Source: Bacillota bacterium (GTDB lineage: Bacteria > Bacillota > Bacilli > Paenibacillales > NBRC-103111). From it: a DNA stretch of 14,214 bases. Within the stretch, counting starts at the first letter, position 1. The number at the start of each line of letters is the position of its first letter. Positions 13,665-14,214 of this stretch are shown here, piece after piece. The notes below the pieces were generated by a model. That model ran no database searches. It worked only from the letters and a program-made list of their open reading frames with translations, and was not told the origin of the DNA. The position numbers and the translations under genes are program-made. The stretch spans positions 1 through 14,214 of the forward strand of contig JAEWAA010000445.1 in the NCBI GenBank assembly GCA_023391955.1. Reading direction: 5' to 3'.

Positions 13665-13829
13665 TAGGGGGTGTCTGAAGACTCCGAGAGGAGCAGATTT
13701 TATCGATTTTTCGTTCCAGGCAAGGCACTTTCGCGAAGGCGTACCGGGGGTACGTCAAGCGGAAGTAACGCAGCAAGGGGCGAAAAGGCGGTAAAAGATA
13801 CCCTCAAGTGGGTTTTCAGACACTACCTA
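13665..13829. repeat. MITE-like palindromic element, 165 bp
   Basis: The ends are inverted repeats: TAGG-N2-GTGTCTGAA(G/A)AC at 13665-13682 and its inverse at 13812-13829. The inverted symmetry continues inward almost to the centre: TTTTATCG/CGGTAAAA, TTTTTCG/CGAAAAG, ACTTTCGC/GCGGAAGT, and CGTACC-GGG-GGTACG at the middle. Each arm also holds its own small hairpin (CTCC-GAGA-GGAG at 13682-13693; ACCC/GGGT near the right end). The 65-codon GTG frame across it (13671-13868) is not credible as a gene. It looks like a non-autonomous mobile or structured dispersed element; no transposase is present. Confidence 0.65.
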
Positions 13830-13845
13830 CAGAGGGGACAACGGC

Positions 13846-14214
13846 ATGATGGAGCTGAAGAAGCTTAGAGAATGGTCAGGGGATATATTCAAGCCGGACA
13901 GTCAGAAGCCGGCAGGTCTGATCTATGTGGATGTAGTGGAGCATGCGGGGCTTGTCCGGATCCTTGGCCCGGAAACATGCGGACGGATGATTAAGGAAGC
14001 GGGGGACGTGCTCCGGGGACTGCAGGGGGAATGGCCGGAAATCCGCCAGTTCCGCCGGATGGGCGACGATTGGCTGATTTTTGCCGAATTGGACGACCAG
14101 GAGCCCGCATCGGCCGGATACAGGCTGAAGCGGCTGGCCGAGAATGTAAATGCCCGGCTGACGGTTATGTTCAACGGCAATCAAAAAGAACGGGGGTATC
14201 CCTTATATACAGGC
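13846..14214 (+). CDS. Signalling protein with degenerate GGDEF-like domain, 5' part
   Basis: The frame is open to the right edge, giving 123 residues with no stop. AGGGG at 13833-13837 precedes the ATG at 13846; a second ATG follows directly. The pattern GLIYVDVVEHAGLVRILG...AGDVLRGLQ...RQFRRMGDDWLIFAELDD (residues 24-84) follows the order of a GGDEF domain, but the active-site loop reads MGDDW in place of GGDEF and the metal-binding region is poorly kept. If so, it would not make cyclic-di-GMP and would serve as a sensory or structural domain, perhaps before an EAL or other output domain outside the window. The GGDEF call is tentative; that it is a gene is well supported by codon use and SD. 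Confidence 0.6.
   Translation, partial: MMELKKLREWSGDIFKPDSQKPAGLIYVDVVEHAGLVRILGPETCGRMIKEAGDVLRGLQGEWPEIRQFRRMGDDWLIFAELDDQEPASAGYRLKRLAENVNARLTVMFNGNQKERGYPLYTG

Noticed and set aside
13671..13868. 65-codon frame starting GTG within the palindromic element
   Set aside because: It lies almost wholly in a fold-back repeat, has no proper SD and runs out of frame into the next gene.

Overview
The window looks like chromosome from a Gram-positive, spore-former-type bacterium, most probably Paenibacillaceae (Paenibacillus-like). The reasons are strong AAGGAGG-type ribosome binding sites, TTG/GTG starts backed by good Shine-Dalgarno (SD) sites, PhoP/PhoR-type regulators, a lipoprotein PstS with an Ala/Ser/Pro linker, and intergenic repeat clusters. 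The taxon is inferred from style and protein similarity only; no database was searched.

Layout. (1) 1-2052: the 3' part of a PhoR/PnpS-like sensor kinase, then a PhoP-like response regulator. The regulator has its own near-consensus promoter, lying across the kinase stop codon, and a hairpin at the very 5' end of its predicted leader. (2) 2053-2446: intergenic, with a four-copy inverted repeat array. (3) 2447-4603: an AraC-type regulator divergent from a Gfo/Idh/MocA dehydrogenase, probably a small sugar or polyol module unrelated to phosphate. (4) 4693-6702: a small DUF1232 (YkvA-like) membrane protein, convergent with a methyltransferase that lies downstream of a PPK2-family polyphosphate kinase. 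(5) 6721-7057: a second four-copy inverted repeat array with the same 2+2 geometry as the first. (6) 7058-13662: the phosphate block. A methyl-accepting chemotaxis protein is divergent from pstS, followed by pstC-pstA-pstB-phoU. (7) 13665-14214: a MITE-like palindromic element directly in front of the 5' part of a gene with a degenerate GGDEF-like domain, which runs off the right edge.

How it fits together. The kinase and regulator should sense phosphate limitation, with PhoU and the Pst transporter feeding back on signalling, PstSCAB taking up phosphate at high affinity, and PPK2 handling polyphosphate. Pho-box-like direct repeats (TTTACA-N5-TTTACA type, 11-bp period) stand in front of both pstS and pstC, each 17 bp from a TAACA(A/G) -10-like hexamer. 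A third copy points at the divergent chemoreceptor gene, which suggests a chemoreceptor induced by phosphate starvation. pstS is cut off from pstCAB-phoU by two stem-loops, so the binding protein can be made separately from the permease.

The most unusual material is intergenic: two unrelated repeat families that share one architecture (two forward plus two inverted copies, 50-51 nt period), the 165-bp palindromic element, the leader hairpin on the response regulator, and a leader hairpin that would hide the methyltransferase SD.
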